64,000 nucleotides of DNA from Halichondria panicea (lineage: Eukaryota > Porifera > Demospongiae > Suberitida > Halichondriidae): contig NC_087380.1 in assembly GCF_963675165.1 (NCBI RefSeq), positions 6,642,071 to 6,706,070 on the forward strand, in the 5' to 3' direction. The notes beneath the pieces are model-generated. The model saw only the letters and a list, made by a program, of their open reading frames with translations. It ran no database searches and was not told where the DNA came from. Below are positions 34,816 to 46,553 of this stretch, piece after piece; the first letter of the stretch is position 1; the number at the start of each line of letters is the position of its first letter. Both the position numbers and the translations under genes were made by a program.

Positions 34816-36896
34816 GCCACACTGTGTCGGAGTGAACGCACATGTATACATGTCACGAAAGCTACCATTACCCAGTTAAAATGTTGATGCATTATAAAGA
34901 GAGGCAATTCGATTCGATGCATCATGGTGTCTAATCTTCATATCTCCCCTGCCCCTTCTATATAGGTACCAGTATGATTGGAAGCTGGAGGAAGCACAGA
35001 AGAACATCCTCCGCACACACACCACGGCCGTTAGTGCTCGCATGCTCTACAAGATAGGACAGCAGGAGAAGTTCACCCCTGTCAAATACTTCTCTATCGA
35101 TCGTGTGTTTCGCAACGAAACACTGGATGCTACTCACCTGGCAGAGTTTCATCAGATTGAGGGAGTGGTGGCCGACTATAACCTGACACTGGGTGACCTC
35201 ATAGGAGTGCTTAATGCTTTCTTTCGCAAAATGGGTGAGACCTAGTGTGTGTGTGTGTTATGGCTTGAGTGTCCGTATCTACTCAACCATTTCCCATAAT
35301 AAATTATTACTAAGTTGTATCAAGGGCGTATAAAAGAAGAGAGGGCATGCAACTCCTATATGAGCAGAGTTCAAACGTGGGCGGTTGAATGTGCATGACT
35401 GTGCATGAAATGAAATCTATTATTAGCACTTCATGCAAATGCACACATTCCTCCGCCCACGTTTGAACTCTGCTAGCTACGTGTACTGATAGTGGAGTTG
35501 CATGCCCTCTCTTTTATACGCCCTTGGTTGTATAGTGTGGATCATCACCTAACACAGTGCATGCCATGCCTTCCATTACGCAATGTTCCCGCTATACCCC
35601 AGTGCACATCGACTAAGCGATGGTACTGTCAGTGTTCCACTCGCTTTATACTGTGCTAGAGCAGCTGTTCCTACCTGCGACACACCTGGTCACTATCATT
35701 GCACTGGTGTTACTATTAGGAGGATACATTAATGGTGGTCTTGAATGTCTGTCTAGGTCTAATGTCCTCCAAGAGACCTGGTTTTTATGTATGTATGTGT
35801 CATGTTTTGTTTTTCCACTATCCCTATTCATGCATTTGTTAAACTCTATTATTTTCATTGAAAACTGTTACAGTGTAGTGCATCGATCCTTCTTTTTAGT
35901 ATTTATTCTATCCTCTACCTATTACAGGCATCACTCAGCTCCGGTTCAAGCCTGCCTACAACCCTTACACTGAGCCAAGCTATCACAAAGGTAAGGGAAT
36001 TCTTATAAGGTATCCAATCTCTCTCGATTCATAATGATACGTATAATGTACTCGGTCTACTAGTATTGTCACTGACTACATAACCTTCTGCAGGGCTCAA
36101 GAAGTGGGTGGAGGTGGGTAACTCTGGTGTGTTCAGACCAGAGATGCTCCTCCCCATGGGACTCCCCGAGGATGTCACAGTCATTGCCTGGGGGCTCTCT
36201 CTAGAAAGGTGGGCATATGAAATGTTGTGATGTGCTGCATTCATTATTACACATGCACGGCATCTCTGTGTATAGGATTGCCATAAATAATTCCTGCATG
36301 TCTGCTATCTCAAAATTGCCTTTTCCTTTTCCTTATAGTGTAGTGATTTTATTCATTCTGTTTTCTTACTTACATTACGTTGTATAGAGTTCATAGCTGT
36401 GCATATTTTGATCATTACCTAACACACAGTGCATGCCATACCTTCCATTACGCAATGTTCCCTAACTACTGCTATACCCCAGTGCACATAGACTAAGCGA
36501 TGGTACTGTCAGTGTTCCACTCACTTTATACTGTGCTAGAGCAGCTGTTCCTACCTGCGACACACCTGGTCACCATCATTGCACTGGTGTTACTATTAGG
36601 AGGATACATTAATGCTGCTGTCTCAAAATTACCTTTTCCTTTTCTTTGTGTAGTGATTTTGTTCATGTAGTGATTTTGTTCATTCCGTTTTCTTATTTGT
36701 ATAGAGTTCAATAGCTGTGCATGTTTTGATTGTGCTATATGATGCTACACACTATACAGTCATGTTTCATCCCTTCCCCTCCTCATGCAGGCCCACGATG
36801 ATCAAGTATGGTATCAGCAACATCAGAGAGCTCGTAGGTCACAAGGTCAACCTGGAGATGGTGCACAACAACCCTCTCTGTCGATTGGACGCTTAG
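34815..36896 (+). pseudogene. FARSA duplicate A: exons 9-12, young copy
   Basis: Exon equivalents: 34966-35234, 35928-35990, 36094-36208, 36791-36896. Almost identical to the parent, with mostly synonymous changes. Exon 10 lost 15 nt in frame (MEVFS) and has Glu to Lys at its end. Splice sites and the stop are preserved, so exons 9-12 remain open, but exons 1-8 are missing upstream and the retroelement fragment sits there instead. Introns hold the MITE 35321-35526 and a second copy of intron 9 sequence (36410-36620). The lost [10 protein letters not shown] segment lies in the active-site region, so activity is doubtful. Confidence 0.9.
35321..35526. mobile_element. MITE (CAAGGG ends), short form
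   Basis: 206 bp with inverted ends CAAGGGCGTATAAAAGA / CTTTTATACGCCCTTG, flanked by GTTGTAT on both sides (35314-35320, 35527-35533). The parent FARSA intron at 10987-10998 shows the uninterrupted target AAGTTGTATGG. Same family as 11540-12170. Confidence 0.92.
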
Positions 36897-37089
36897 AGCT
36901 TATAACTATGTGTGTAAAATAATCACTAGACATTTTTAGTCACTAGACATTATTTTTTAGTCTGTACAACTCAAGCTCTCATAATTATTGTATAAAAATT
37001 ACATTGGATTTCTACAATGAAGTACAGTTGTGTATTACATTTCAATTAGTAATTTTTTACTTCCTGTTTAAATTGCCATGTGCGATAGT

Positions 37090-39016
37090 CCATGCCATGG
37101 CCAAAGCCACATGGCTGCACAGATAGGGAAGACTGCACCAATGACCATATACCACTTGTTGGCAAAGACACAGCTCTCAGCAGAGGAGATCGTAAAGCTT
37201 CTGAAAGGCAGGAAACAGTTGACTCATAATTATGACCTGTCCCAAGAGTTCAATAAGGACCATTAACAGTCTACGACGTAACGTCATGTTGGGTCGTCCA
37301 AATTTACCTTTTGGTAATTACATTATTGTGATGCACGTACATGTAGTAGAGTGTCATTGCTAAATGTACAGTCCCAAAGTTGTAATATTGTACAAGATCA
37401 TGTATAAACAAACATGTACATACAAACCCAAACTTGTTTCTGTACAATAATTAAAGCTTTGTACAATGCTGTTCAAGATCCCTGCATGCATGCAGGACTG
37501 ATGCATGTGTTGTGCTCATTTTTCCAATGACACAGTGTGCTAGATAAATTACATGCTTAATTGCAGTGAGGCCTCATACTGGGTCCTATTACTGTGCCGC
37601 AATGAGCTCACAAGCCCATGCATGTGCTGTATCTACTATTAGTCGATCAGCCTTTTTTTTACAATTCGGCATTGTCAGGATACAAGAATAGCAAAGAGCT
37701 AATAAAGTAGTACCCTAAATAATAAGTGTACTGAAGGATTATTAAGTATAGGCTAATATAATTCTAAGGAAGTACAAGCACTAAATTTACATTTTGCCAC
37801 AATCTTGTTCCATAAGTCTCAGTCTATGGTTTTTGGGAAAAAAGAGTTCAGTTTTGTAGACCGAGATTCTGCATAAAACTGGAGCAAGAGACAGGTTATT
37901 AGCATACCTTGTATCGTATGGTAAGTGCCACGTCTCTATATGACTCCCTGAATTCTATACCACAGAGTACTACGTTTATTGAGTGTTATCATGTTGTTTT
38001 AGCATAATCATAATTTCAATTTGTTACAATGCTAAAATCAAGGATACATGCCTGCATGTGTGGCTAACAGGATAGTTTCGTTGTGTGTAGCTTATAAGAT
38101 GATACGGTCGGCTCTGTTAATGAAGATAGGGAAGGAAGAGGTAGCGAGTGATCAGTTGAAGGAGTTTTAAGAAGAGGAAGCTCATCAATAATGAGTGAGT
38201 GCAGGGTAGTCGTAATGGCCGCTTGTTGAGAGTACTGAATTAGTATCTTGAGGCATCTGACTGCTGTAAAATACTAGCTATTTCATAATTTGTTGCCACA
38301 CACGCGAGTGTTATCAAGTGCCTCATAGTGAGGAGAAAGGAAGAGACTTCACCACATAAATAGCCAAACACTGAAAATGTCAACCTATAACACCAGAAAT
38401 TACAAAGGTAATCGCAACACTCTGCATTTATCTCCTGCATGCAGTAGTCTACCAGTCTTGTGCCAATAGTTACTAATTGGCCTGATTATGCAGTGGCAGG
38501 TGGAAGGACAAGAGTTTCTAAAACTTTAATGCCCTGCATGAATGGGTGTGCCCCCTCCACTGGTTACCTCATCCTGCTCAAGGTCCACACTGAGATCAGG
38601 AAGATTTTCTTGGAGATGGGGTATATAGGCATAGTGCTGTGCCTCAGTTTATTCCATATTACCATAATTATACGTGTTTAACTGTTTAGTTTAAGCACAT
38701 TCAGCCATTCATGGAATACATGTAAATTAACTATATAGTCGATGTTTCGTAGGTGTTTGGTATACAACTTCATATAATTAATGCATTGTATGTCCATGCC
38801 AGTATGTATCTGAATTGTGACTGTGACATATATACTATTCCCTCTCATTGTATTCACTTTATGCTATGCCTCATTGCAGCTGCCTCTGAAGATTTACTGA
38901 TCGAGATGCCAACCATGCAACAACTTCATTGAGAGCTCTTTCTGGAACTTTGATGCACTCTTCCAACCTCAACAGCACCCGGCCAGGGACGCTCACGACA
39001 TGTTCTTCATTAAGGG
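37090..39016 (+). pseudogene. FARSA duplicate B: exons 1 and 4-7, old copy
   Basis: Recognisable pieces: exon 1 (about 37157-37266, [17 protein letters not shown], then a stop in NKDH), exon 4 (38107-38190, with an extra T giving GAGTTTTAAG and a stop), exon 5 (about 38309-38407), exon 6 (38494-38622, several indels) and exon 7 (about 38893-39015, [17 protein letters not shown]). Intron sequence matching FARSA intron 2 lies at 37370-37640. Divergence is clearly greater than for duplicate A. Exons 2-3 were not found. Confidence 0.88.
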
Positions 39017-39463
39017 TGCGTGTAAATATGTTGATTGAGCATTGAAGATAGTCACCACTGGGCATATTATATCCCTGCATGGTAATATTATTACAACCAG
39101 TAGGTTGTGATGAGGATTGGCAGAGCATCATATCTATATCATTTTGCATTTTCGCACAAACAGTACGTACATGCATGGGAAACATGTATGTCTGCATGGT
39201 ATGATGGGCATGTGCATGCATATTGTACATGGTTACTGTTCACTTTGATTGCTGTCACATGGGAGGATGTGGGTTACTATAATTATAAAGAGACTGCGAT
39301 GCGCTTGCACACTCCACGTTATTCGATTCTTCAAATAATTAGTGTTCATTAATAATTGCGGAAATTATATACTATAGGGTATAATTGTGATGATGCACTG
39401 TTAATAGCAATCTATTAACAGTCTTTCTTTATAGTTGTTCCTCTTTTGGTATTATGCATGCTT
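39017..39463. other. Gene-free spacer
   Basis: Between the FARSA pseudogene and the Crypton-like element. No coding signal or clear repeat seen beyond CATGCATG-rich words. Confidence 0.4.
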
Positions 39464-39575
39464 GTATTAGTTATTGCCCAGCACGAGCGGCCCTCGGGCA
39501 TTACGTAGCTCCAGTGCAATATATGGCATGTTGCACGAGGGTGCCGGCAATAACTAACTTGTTGCCCAAACGCTA

Positions 39576-39680
39576 TGACGTCAACTCTTCTGATTGGTGC
39601 TTCCATAACAACAGATGACGTCAAACTGGTGCTTCCATAACAACGGATGACGTCAAACTATGCTTCCATAACAACAGTCA
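39576..39680 (+). promoter_or_regulatory. Tandem 32-bp repeats with three CRE sites, upstream of the recombinase
   Basis: Three units of GTGCTTCCATAACAAC.GATG. Full TGACGTCA palindromes lie at 39576-39583, 39616-39623 and 39648-39655, plus an inverted CCAAT box (GATTGG) at 39592. It ends about 30 bp before the open recombinase frame. CRE palindromes are bound by CREB/ATF factors, so it may be the element's promoter (inference). Confidence 0.6.
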
Positions 39681-39689
39681 ATAAAGATT

Positions 39690-41113
39690 TACAGCAGCTA
39701 CGGAGGAGCTAGAGATCGACTGGTGGACCATTCCTGACGACCAGCGAATTATAAGTGACGATATTTTGGACTGGATAACCCCTGAAGCTGAACAAATCTT
39801 CCAAAACGATTACTTACAAGAAATGGCAAAAGAGAACATGCCCCCTGCAAGTAAGCGCCATAAGAAGACAGAGCAGTATTCAAAAGTTGCTGTTACTTGC
39901 TCCATATCTCTCCAGCAAGTTTCCAAGGGATTCGTTCCCTCTAACACTAGGTCAAATACTGACTGGGCAGTGAAATCATTTCTATACTGGGCAGAGTGGC
40001 GAAAAGATGATAATGATCCAGTGCCTAAGGACTTCTTTACATTGTCTGATTCTGTTGCTATCAACAAGTGGTTGTCTCTTTTTATCATTGAAGTGCGCAA
40101 AAAAGATGGTTCTCGATTTCCTAATTCATCTCTCACTCTTCTCTTGTGTGGTATTAAAAGATATATGAAAGACCTTAACCCAGATGTCCCTAATTTCCTA
40201 GATGAAGAGGACAGTCAGTTTATTGGCCTCAGAGGAACTAGAGACACAGTTGCACGTGGTCTCAGAACAGAAGGTGTAGGTGCTTCCGTTAAGCACACTG
40301 CCGTCATCACTCAAGACGAAGAAGAGAGTTTGTGGACAGAAGGTGTTCTATAGGAGTTGACAACCCAACTGCCTTGTTGAATATGTTTTTTACATGAATG
40401 GAAAGGTTCTTTGTTTGCGTGGTGGGACAGAACACAAGCTCCTTAAGATCAATCAATTTTCCTTTGGCTTTGATTATGGTGTCGAACACGTCACGTATAC
40501 GGAGAACGGGTCAAGGAATAGATCTGGAAGTTACAAGGATTCTGCTGACGACAATAAAATTATCAAGCAATATGCTGATCAATCGCTAAACGATAGGTGC
40601 TATGTCTCAATTCTAAAGCTGTACATACAAAAGCTTCCACATAAAATTCAAGCAGACAGTGACTCAGTGTTCTATTGGAAGGCCAAAGACACGCTTTCAA
40701 GACAAGCCTTTTCAAGATCGTGTCGATGCCCCATGGTTTACTTAGCTCCAATTGAACAAAATCAACTAAGCGGAATGGTAAAGAAAATGTTTGATAAAGT
40801 TGGTATACTTGGTAAGACTAACCACAGTCTCAGAGCTACTGGTGCTACACGACTTTTTGAGGCAAATGTTCCTGAGAAGTTGATTCAAGAAAGAACCGGT
40901 CATCGTACTACAACTGCGCTTCGAAAGTATGAGAGAATGTCAATGGCTCAAGAAAAGGCCGTATCCATGTGTACCCAGACCGTCCAGAAGTATGCAGAAG
41001 TTGTCGATTCATCCTTGAAGACTGAGCCTGTTACAAGCACCTCAACACACAGCCCTCAAATGTTCAAAAATTGCACAAACTGTACCATCAATGATGAAAT
41101 TATTGTTGGCTAA
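39690..41113 (+). pseudogene. Crypton-type tyrosine recombinase, two frameshifts
   Basis: Open from about 39690 (EELEIDWWTIPDDQRIISDD) with no ATG; a possible acceptor (GATTTACAG) suggests an upstream exon. The first part (to 40353) contains an N-terminal helical core-binding domain (SNTRSNTDWAVKSFLYWAEW). Frame is lost at 40351 (two extra bases) and again near 40388 (one T short). The second part (to 41113) has the catalytic set: Arg in LCLRGGTEH, HxxR in NHSLRATGATRLF, His in RTGHR, Tyr in LRKYERM. These features place it with Crypton/KCTD-type recombinases (phage-integrase fold). Only two small lesions suggest recent inactivation. Confidence 0.88.
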
Positions 41114-42176
41114 AACTCCCAGTATTCTTTGCTGAATTCCATAGTCCCCACAGATATTTGGAACCGTAGTAGCCTATAAAAGGCACCAAATGAAGTATTG
41201 GGTGGGAGGGTGAATCATAAGTCCCAAATGGATATCTCTTAAAGAAATCTACTGCATTTACACGCAGTGCAAGTGAGTGCATTATGCCATATAATGCAGT
41301 GCAATATATGGTAGCCATGGCAGTGATGCAACATGCCATATACTGAGCACTGGATTGCTTTGATCTGCCCACTCACTGGGCAACAATTGTTTCTTTGTGT
41401 GACCGGTTGTGCAAGAGGAAGTTGGTGAATTCCCCGTGACACCAGTATATGGCCAACATATACCGGCTTAGTATAGACAGTATTATACTTTATAGTTGGC
41501 TTCTAGAAACCATGTTAATGTCATGTTTGTATCAACTTTGAGAGTTTCCCATGAGTGTTTGTACATGTGTACGCCTCATTCTTTTGTGCTATAGCTTTAG
41601 GAGACACTTTAGACAATGGCTACATCCTCACTTCAAGCAAATCTCTACGTATTACATAGTTATGAAGATTACCCAGTTGAAGTTATTGCACTGTTCAAAA
41701 AACGTGATGTATTATAATGACGATAATTATCTCTGCATGCATGTCTGTATATATAGGCGGCCATACTCGTTATTCATTGTGGCAGCTACTTTCTCATGCA
41801 CACTATAGCTTATCATGGATGTTGGTGGATATTGTATGGTTACACATGCATTTGATCATACATTGTGTAGGAGGATGTGTGCTACTATGCGACAACATGT
41901 TATTCGTGTGCTGTTGATACTCACTTCCCACGCATATAATAGGCGTGTGTGTTTGTTTGTCTGTGTAAGAGTAGCTTCCAGACAGTTTCTCAGTGCTTAA
42001 TTCAATCACAGCTGTAGAATTGGAGGTGAGTCTGTAAGTACCTGCAATACAGTTATATAAACTGCATCATAAGAATACTTGATAGAGCTGTAAGAGACTG
42101 TAAGAGACTGTGTTGATTCTTTAACTGCAGCTCACTATACACTCTTAACCCCTGCAGTTGTACCAGCATCTCAACA
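41114..42176. other. 3' part of the Crypton-like element and leader of gene-cluster copy 1
   Basis: 41114-41395 is the element's 3' region, with GCAATATATGG hairpin words. 41400-41990 shows no supported gene. A 5' UTR exon probably ends at 42025 (TTGGAG|GTGAGT) and the intron runs to 42166 (GTACCAG|CATC), ten bases before the start of copy 1. Confidence 0.5.
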
Positions 42177-44051
42177 ATGGCTACCATCCTCTCAATGAAG
42201 TCCTTGGAGGAGCTCTGTCTCACTCACATAACAATGAAACTGGAGCAATACTCGACTGACTCTCTGTCACTACTGCCTAAAGGTTTCAGATTACAGCTAC
42301 TTCACATGATACCAATTATTGACATTTGCCGACTGGAAAATACCAAGTTCATCTCGGGGATCGATATGCAAGCCATCTGGATGGAGCTTCACAGAGAGTA
42401 CTTACGTGCAAGTCTTTACGACTCAAGTTTGGACTGGAGAGAATCGTTTTTTAGAAGATTCTTCTTTGCCATTGTTAGAGGGGAGCGTCCGTACGGACAT
42501 TATTATGTAGGCCGATTAAAAAATCAGACTACTCCAACGTTTGGGCGTCAAAGGAATGAAGGTCGTCCTGTTAGCGAGCATGAAGTAGATTTTGTCAATT
42601 TTTTGGTTGCAGTAAAACGTGAAATTCCAGTAACTGTTAAATTTTCGAAAATGAATATTGTAACTTTGTTCAAAGGCCCAGTATCTCGTGGTAAAGCGTA
42701 CAATGGGCTTTGCCGGGCTAAACAGTTTGTACCACCTCGATACACAAAGTTCTTCTCTGAAGGAAGCTACTACTTACCAGACTCTACTGCACTGAATCTG
42801 ATCACTGAGAAATGTCACTATCGACCGAAAGAGTTCACTGTTGATATAGTAAGCAGTACACTCGCCTTCAATTTGACACCCAAAAAAACCAGTGTTAATT
42901 GTTTGAGGAATTGTTTCAAAAATATCGAGTCTTTAAACATTCAAGGATACATTGCGCAAAGCCAAAGGGCCACAGTTATTTGTGGAGCTAAATACGGGGA
43001 GTGTAAGGACGTTGCTCGCTGTGCTCTAGACTCAATACTGTCGGCACCTAATCCCAAATTCACCAGTCTCACAATTAGGTTCAGTCCCACTGAGAATGTA
43101 ATAGATACAATAACGCCAGCTCTGGCTGCTTATGGTGGCTTAAAGGAACTCACTCTTCAAGCTTACGGTGATGTTTCTCCAGATTTTCAGAAGCTAAGTT
43201 TGATAACTGAACACCAACCTTTACTTCACACTGTGTCGGTATTGGTTGGTATAGGAATGGTAAGGCGACCTCAGAGTAATATCGTTTCTTGTGCCCCAAA
43301 GTTATCTGAAAAGCATTTCATTTCTTGGCTTCAAACATGTTTCAAGAAACCATTGTTGCGAGACTTAAAGCTCTCACTTGAACCAGCATATTTAATGTTT
43401 CTTATCCAAGTGCTTACTGATTTTCTTTCGACACCATGCTCACACGAACAAACTCTCACTATCCGATGTGATCTCAAAGACTTTTCCCCAAAGTTGCCCC
43501 CCAGACCTCCTCGTATTGTCAAATCAGAACCGCCTCTCCCCTCAAACCCTAACCCTAGCCCCCCAAATGATCCTACATCACCACCACTATCCCCTGAAGT
43601 AATATTTTCAAGTGAACCCATTGATGTTCTCAATACGCCCATTCATCAGTTTGATGATGCTTGCACTATGAAGTACAAATGTTTGACCTTTGATTCTTGT
43701 AAGATTGGCCCTTTGTTCGCTAAAGCTTTCTTGGAACTGGCTCCTTTGAAACTCAAAAGTATGTCGATTCTTAAAAGAAGTGCAGTACATTTTTACTCCA
43801 CTGAATTTCTCTCACAACTGGCCCAACACCCGCTCATTGAAATGGAGACACTAGAATTGGAGCTTGACACGAAGGACATGTCTAATTTTGACTCCATACT
43901 ACAAAAGAAACTGTTGAAATTTGTAACCGTTACGTGTTCTGACAGTTGTTTCAATAAGTTTTCTGACATCTCTTTACGCCGAGGTTTTGAGATTAAGACA
44001 ATAGTCAAGACTCCCAAAGGCAGTGTGGTGTTCACTCTCTCTAGAAATTGA
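42177..44051 (+). CDS. F-box-like / leucine-rich-repeat protein, cluster copy 1, intact
   Basis: A single coding exon of 624 residues. Residues about 7-65 (LEELCLTHITMKLEQYSTD ... LSLLPKGFRLQLLHMIPIID ... ICRLENTKF ... IW) look like a degenerate F-box: LP, LL, D-I-C-x-L and a W. The rest alternates LxxLxLx strands with helices (FTSLTIRF, GGLKELTLQ, LLRDLKLSL, YKCLTFDSC, PLKLKSMSIL, IEMETLELEL), as in LRR solenoids, split by a proline-rich linker (about 440-480). A plausible role is substrate binding for a ubiquitin ligase; function is inferred from shape only. The start follows a 5' UTR intron (42026-42166). Four relatives follow on the same strand. I know the family only as lineage-restricted, uncharacterised invertebrate proteins. 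Confidence 0.85.
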   Translation: MATILSMKSLEELCLTHITMKLEQYSTDSLSLLPKGFRLQLLHMIPIIDICRLENTKFISGIDMQAIWMELHREYLRASLYDSSLDWRESFFRRFFFAIVRGERPYGHYYVGRLKNQTTPTFGRQRNEGRPVSEHEVDFVNFLVAVKREIPVTVKFSKMNIVTLFKGPVSRGKAYNGLCRAKQFVPPRYTKFFSEGSYYLPDSTALNLITEKCHYRPKEFTVDIVSSTLAFNLTPKKTSVNCLRNCFKNIESLNIQGYIAQSQRATVICGAKYGECKDVARCALDSILSAPNPKFTSLTIRFSPTENVIDTITPALAAYGGLKELTLQAYGDVSPDFQKLSLITEHQPLLHTVSVLVGIGMVRRPQSNIVSCAPKLSEKHFISWLQTCFKKPLLRDLKLSLEPAYLMFLIQVLTDFLSTPCSHEQTLTIRCDLKDFSPKLPPRPPRIVKSEPPLPSNPNPSPPNDPTSPPLSPEVIFSSEPIDVLNTPIHQFDDACTMKYKCLTFDSCKIGPLFAKAFLELAPLKLKSMSILKRSAVHFYSTEFLSQLAQHPLIEMETLELELDTKDMSNFDSILQKKLLKFVTVTCSDSCFNKFSDISLRRGFEIKTIVKTPKGSVVFTLSRN

Positions 44052-44112
44052 TTTGTATGTAGGAAAGTTATTGTGTATACCCTTAGCTATATAGATATTG
44101 TGTTGATCCATT

Positions 44113-45640
44113 CACTTAATTATTGCCCAGCATGAGTGCAGCATGCCATATATATTGCACTGAAGCAATATAATGCCCGAGGGCCACAGGCCCCAAGGGA
44201 ATTAGTACAATATATGGCTATAGCCTCGATCCCAGGCCGAGTTTTCGCTTTTATAACGGTTAGGCGAACAACTAGGCCTGGTACTAGTTGTCTGCGCATG
44301 CGTCAGTCGTTCGTCAGATTCTGACGAATGGATATTCTCGTTCACTTTCGTGACATTTATATTCGTGTACTATCGTGTACTAGAAGTCAGTTCCCGTTTT
44401 ATCATTATTGGAATGGCTCTTAGCTGAAGCTTCTCTCTTCTCTGAAGCTTAGAAAACATTTTGTCAAGCTTGTTAAGGTCAGATATTTTTGTGTGGGCCC
44501 TATGCTATCAAGTCTTGTTCATGTTTGGTATTAAAGATCTAGGTAGACTATAGTATCATCATTAATATGGTGGATCAAGTGAAGAGTGTGAGCTAGAGAA
44601 CTTGGTGCTGCCATCATCAGCTCGTCGACAATGACACTATAACCTGTTTAATACGAGAAATTTAATATGTATAGATCTACACGTATTTTGAATGTCTACT
44701 TCTCTGTACAGGAGCAATGGCTACTATCCAGCTATCCCAACATTGTTCCTCTTGGCTATACTAACGGACGAGACTGGACAGTTTGAGGTAAGGGTTTAAC
44801 CGTGTTTGGTTTCTTTAATATTGTCCTATACTTACAGAACTGGAGTATAACCTGCTCGTTCGAGCGTTGCTGGGTACCTCAGAGGCATCAAGAGAATCTA
44901 CTTTTTCTCAAGTAAAGTTTAACTGAGTTACGAGTTGGGGCCAAGAATCAGAGAAGTCCAGCAGCCTGCTAAATCGTTGAAACGTAATTTGAAGGCATTC
45001 AATCATCTTGAAGTTTCCCTGGGTCATTGTAATCGTGCTGCAGCACAACTGGCAACTCCCCAGGCCCTTGTGAAGCAGCTCCCTATGTGCATCTTTTGTG
45101 TACTCACTCTGTGCATTTTCTGTGTACAAATTTCTATTATTGATTTATTAAATATTTTTGCCGACCACAAATACAATGAAAATTTGACACATGCGCAGAC
45201 AACTAGTACCAGGCCTAGTTGTTCGCCTAACCGTTGTAAAAGCGAAAACTCGGCCTGGGATCGAGGCTAAATATATGGCATGTTGCACGAGGGCGCCTGC
45301 AATAACTCAATGACGTCAAATGTTTCTGATTGGTCAATTTTTTCCCTATAAATAAGTGTTTTGAGTGGAATTTTAGTGAATTCAATAGTTTGTTGAGTTT
45401 CATATAGTAAATTCTTAGGTTGTTGTTCCCACAAATAATGGAAAGGTAGACGTAGCCTGAGGGACCAAATGAGTTATTGGCTGGGCTGGTGGGGCATAAG
45501 GATTTCTTTCTCAAAATCTACTGCATTTACACACAGTGCAAGTGCATATAATCCTGGTGCATTATACCAATATTTGGTTGCTATGGTAGTGATACAACAT
45601 GTCATATACAGACCACTGGATTGTTTTCACTTCACTGGGA
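44113..45640. mobile_element. Internally deleted Crypton-like copy, split by a MULE-like MITE
   Basis: Starts TTATTGCCCAGCATGAGTGC shortly after copy 1, is broken at 44219-45269 by a MITE, resumes at GCATGTTGCACGAGGGCGCC and continues through TGACGTCAAATG, GATTGGTCAATTTTTTCCC and CTACTGCATTTACAC to about CACTGGGAAACAAG. It shares ends with 39464-41395 but lacks the recombinase. The copy from 51531 matches it closely. Confidence 0.75.
44219..45269. mobile_element. MULE-like MITE with ~80-bp inverted ends
   Basis: Ends TAGCCTCGATCCCAGGCCGA..., complementary over about 82 bp with two or three mismatches. Flanked by AATATATGGC on both sides (44209-44218, 45270-45279). The related site at 51640-51660 reads ACAATATATGGCATGTTGC without it. 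Long inverted ends and a 9-10-bp duplication are typical of Mutator-like elements. The interior has no transposase; the same interior occurs inverted at 26040-26690. Confidence 0.9.
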
Positions 45641-46012
45641 AACAAGAGCTGTTAATTCTTGTCTTTATTTTCTCCTTTTATTGTTCCTGCATGTTATTTA
45701 CATCTGTATTATTGTGGAGAAAAAGACAAGAGACAAGAGACATAATGCCTGCTCATTTACACAGTAGAACAATACTCTCAAATTATTGTGTTTTCCTGCT
45801 TTTGTATAAGCAAGAAGGCCAAAGAATTCTTGATATAATAGATGTTGTGTCTGTTATCAAGTATAAGTATGAGCATTGCATGTTATCAAGCTAGGGGCTA
45901 CCTTTTAAAGAAAGTTCTGTTTGTAAATGTTCATGCATGCTAAGCCGGCTTGCAAGTTTGTGTGTGTCTGAAAGGGATCATGCACTAATTCAGTATTCGT
46001 CATGTCAACTAT

Positions 46013-46102
46013 TAGCCTCGATCCCAGGCCGATCCGTCTCTAATTGAACGCTAGGTCGCCCTAGCGTTCAATTAGAGACGGATCGGCCTGGGATCGAGGC
46101 TA
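46013..46102. mobile_element. 90-bp perfect palindromic MITE (43+4+43)
   Basis: Arms are exact reverse complements around TCGC. The outer 20 bases (TAGCCTCGATCCCAGGCCGA) equal the MULE-like ends. Flanked by GTCAACTAT on both sides (46004-46012, 46103-46111). The paralogous leader at 55072-55085 has a single GTCAACTATT, an empty site. Confidence 0.97.
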
Positions 46103-46553
46103 GTCAACTATTAATTACATTACAGACGATTACATTAGTTGCACTAGACTATAGTCTCACGTGTGTGTATATAATGAAAATGAATGCCTTTGTTATGACT
46201 TTTTGCTTCCATATTAGGGCATGTTACGTGTGTGTTGTCAGTAGTTTAGCTTCTATTGCCACCAGCTTCGCAGTACTTTGATCAAAGGTGTAAGGTGAGC
46301 TAAAACCGGTTGCAATGTGAGTAAATGTGTATATTGTCAGAGCTTACTCACGTGTTGTGCATTTTTATTCTGTAATGATCACGAATGAATCAGTTTTGGA
46401 GTCTGTTGTATACATGTTCTGTCTGGGTATATATATACGTGGCTTGGTTACCCTGTCTTTGTAAATGTGTGGTCTCTGATTGGTGGTAAATATAATATTC
46501 TTATGCTCCTAACCCTCTGTAATTCTAGGCACATCAAAACATCTTGGATAACA

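Larger units (their letters stand above)
39464..41395 (+). mobile_element. Crypton-like tyrosine-recombinase element
   Basis: Starts with a palindromic module (39464-39551: TAGTTATTGCC ... GGCAATAACTA), then a CRE-containing tandem array, the recombinase ORF, and a 3' part that ends near CACTGGGCAACAATTG. Shared 5' and 3' segments with the internally deleted copies at 44113-45640 and from 51531 define the limits. No clear TSD. Confidence 0.65.
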
